A DNA stretch of 5,464 nt, from contig WRHT01000105.1 of NCBI GenBank assembly GCA_009783115.1, forward strand, positions 1 to 5,464, given 5' to 3'. The translations under genes and the position numbers were made by a program. The DNA is from Desulfovibrionaceae bacterium. GTDB taxonomy: Bacteria > Desulfobacterota > Desulfovibrionia > Desulfovibrionales > Desulfovibrionaceae. Position 1 is the first letter of the stretch. The number at the start of each line of letters is the position of its first letter. Below the pieces are notes generated by a model. That model did no database searches. It saw nothing but the letters and a program-made list of their open reading frames with translations, and had not been told where the DNA came from. Positions 4,480 to 5,464 of this stretch are shown one piece after another.

Positions 4480-5464
4480 GCGGGCCTGGCGTTTGGCCGG
4501 GCGTTATTTTGCAGGGCGCGCAGCACGGCGTCACGCGGGCCGTCCGCGCTCACGGTCCAGTCATGCAGCACGATCAGCCGGTCCGCCAGGGCCAGGAGGC
4601 TGGGCCGATGGGTCATGACGATCAGGGTTTTACCGCGCATATAGGCTTCGAGGCGCCGCATAAGGCGGTTTTCAGATTCCATGTCCAGGTTGCTGGAAGG
4701 TTCATCCAGAATGAAAACTTCCGAATCCCTGGCCAGGGTGCGGGCCAGGGCCACGGCCTGGCGCTGTCCGCCGGAAAGCCCGGAGCCGCGTTCTCCCACC
4801 GGCATATCGTAACCCAAGGGATGTTTTTTGACAAAATCGGCCACGCCGGCCAGTTCCGCGGCCCGGGCAAGGCGCTGCATATCCAGCCAAGGGTTGCCCA
4901 GGGCTATGTTTTCCCGCACACTGCCGTAAAACAGAATATTTTCCTGGGGCAGATAGGCGACGCGGTCCCTGAGTTCGGCCTGGTCAAGCTGGCGGATATC
5001 CACCCCGCCGAAGAGTATGCCGCCTTCCTGGGGCTGGTAAAGGCCGACCAACAGACGGGCCAGGGTGGACTTGCCCGAGCCCGTGGCCCCGATGACCCCG
5101 ACCTTCTCGCCCGGGCGGATGCGGAAGCTTATCTTGTCCAAGGCCGGCCTGGGGCTGCCGGGGTAGCTGAAGCGCACCTGTTCCAGGGCCAGGTCCGGGC
5201 TTAGGCTGCCGCTCTGGGCCGCCTGGGTCTCGCTTTGCTCCAGGGGGATCTGCATTATCAGGTGCAGGGCCTTCAAGGCTGTGCGGGAGCGCTGCATCTG
5301 GGTGAGCATGGCGGCGATCTGCATGAGCGGCCCCAAGGCGCGGCTGACCAGGATGACGCAGGCGATCAGCCCGCCCTGCGTGAGCTGGCCCTCGGTGATG
5401 CGATACACCCCCCAGACGATCACCCCGGCATTGATCAGGTAGGTGATCAAAAGAGTCCCCGTAT
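4476..5464 (-). CDS. Type I secretion ABC permease/ATPase, C-terminal part (5' end off the right edge)
   Basis: About 329 C-terminal residues of a T1SS ABC half-transporter are visible; full LapB/HlyB-type proteins are about 700. Residue numbers count from a Leu (TTG) codon at 5450. The reading frame continues open to the edge, so this TTG is not the true start. The visible part begins in the last membrane helices (LINAGVIVWGVYRIT, GGLIACVILVSRALGPLMQI). The nucleotide-binding domain spans about 88-310: Walker A GATGSGKST (121-129), Q-loop Q169 in AYLPQEN, signature LSGGQ (225-229), Walker B VFILDEP (245-251), D-loop SNLD and H-loop H281 in MTHR. All catalytic motifs are intact. It powers ATP-driven export of a C-terminally signalled protein, probably an RTX protein or LapA-like adhesin. 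Any N-terminal C39-like peptidase domain lies outside the window. Its stop overlaps the adaptor's GTG start. Confidence 0.95.
   Translation of the reverse strand, partial: TGTLLITYLINAGVIVWGVYRITEGQLTQGGLIACVILVSRALGPLMQIAAMLTQMQRSRTALKALHLIMQIPLEQSETQAAQSGSLSPDLALEQVRFSYPGSPRPALDKISFRIRPGEKVGVIGATGSGKSTLARLLVGLYQPQEGGILFGGVDIRQLDQAELRDRVAYLPQENILFYGSVRENIALGNPWLDMQRLARAAELAGVADFVKKHPLGYDMPVGERGSGLSGGQRQAVALARTLARDSEVFILDEPSSNLDMESENRLMRRLEAYMRGKTLIVMTHRPSLLALADRLIVLHDWTVSADGPRDAVLRALQNNARPNARPA

Noticed and set aside
4509..5204. Open frame of 231 codons on the plus strand
   Set aside because: It is antisense to the ABC nucleotide-binding domain, which has every catalytic motif, and its product resembles no known protein.
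5448..5450. TTG as the start of the ABC transporter
   Set aside because: The frame remains open to the right edge and the TTG sits within the transmembrane region of a protein family about 700 residues long, so the real start is outside the window.

Overview
The window looks like a chromosomal stretch from a Gram-negative bacterium. A type I secretion (T1SS) ABC transporter with an HlyD-type adaptor implies an inner and outer membrane. The GC-rich T1SS genes and the LapB/LapC-like arrangement with a glycosyltransferase resemble sulfate-reducing Desulfovibrio-type bacteria. That taxonomic guess is from memory and is weak. All recognisable genes are on the minus strand, so the window reads biologically from right (5464) to left (1).

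Region A (5464 to 1766) is a tightly packed secretion operon. It holds the C-terminal part of a T1SS permease/ATPase (5' end off the right edge), an HlyD/LapC-type membrane fusion protein, and a GT4-type glycosyltransferase. The junctions are translationally coupled: the ABC stop overlaps the adaptor GTG as GTGA, and the adaptor stop overlaps the glycosyltransferase start as TGATG. The ABC protein and adaptor would form the inner-membrane part of a T1SS that exports a large RTX-type protein or adhesin. The substrate and the TolC-like pore are not in the window. The coupled glycosyltransferase suggests glycan modification of the exported protein or of the cell surface.

Region B (1765 to 1598) is an AT-rich intergenic segment; 1651-1710 has 11 G+C in 60 bases. 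It contains a perfect TATAAT -10 box and two near-identical 15-bp palindromes of form TAGAC-N5-GTCTA, 83 bp apart centre to centre. One palindrome overlaps the promoter.

Region C (1597 to 1) is a second, compositionally distinct transcription unit. It encodes a 107-residue acidic, helical, probably coiled-coil protein of unknown function, a WYL-domain transcriptional regulator, and the first 92 residues of a dynamin-like P-loop GTPase that runs off the left edge. WYL regulators (BrxR/CapW type) and bacterial dynamins (Leo/Eleos type) are both known from anti-phage loci. Together with the doubled operator and the composition shift, this makes a self-regulated accessory module, possibly defensive, the most interesting part of the window. 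No RNA genes, CRISPR arrays, insertion sequences or transposases were seen.
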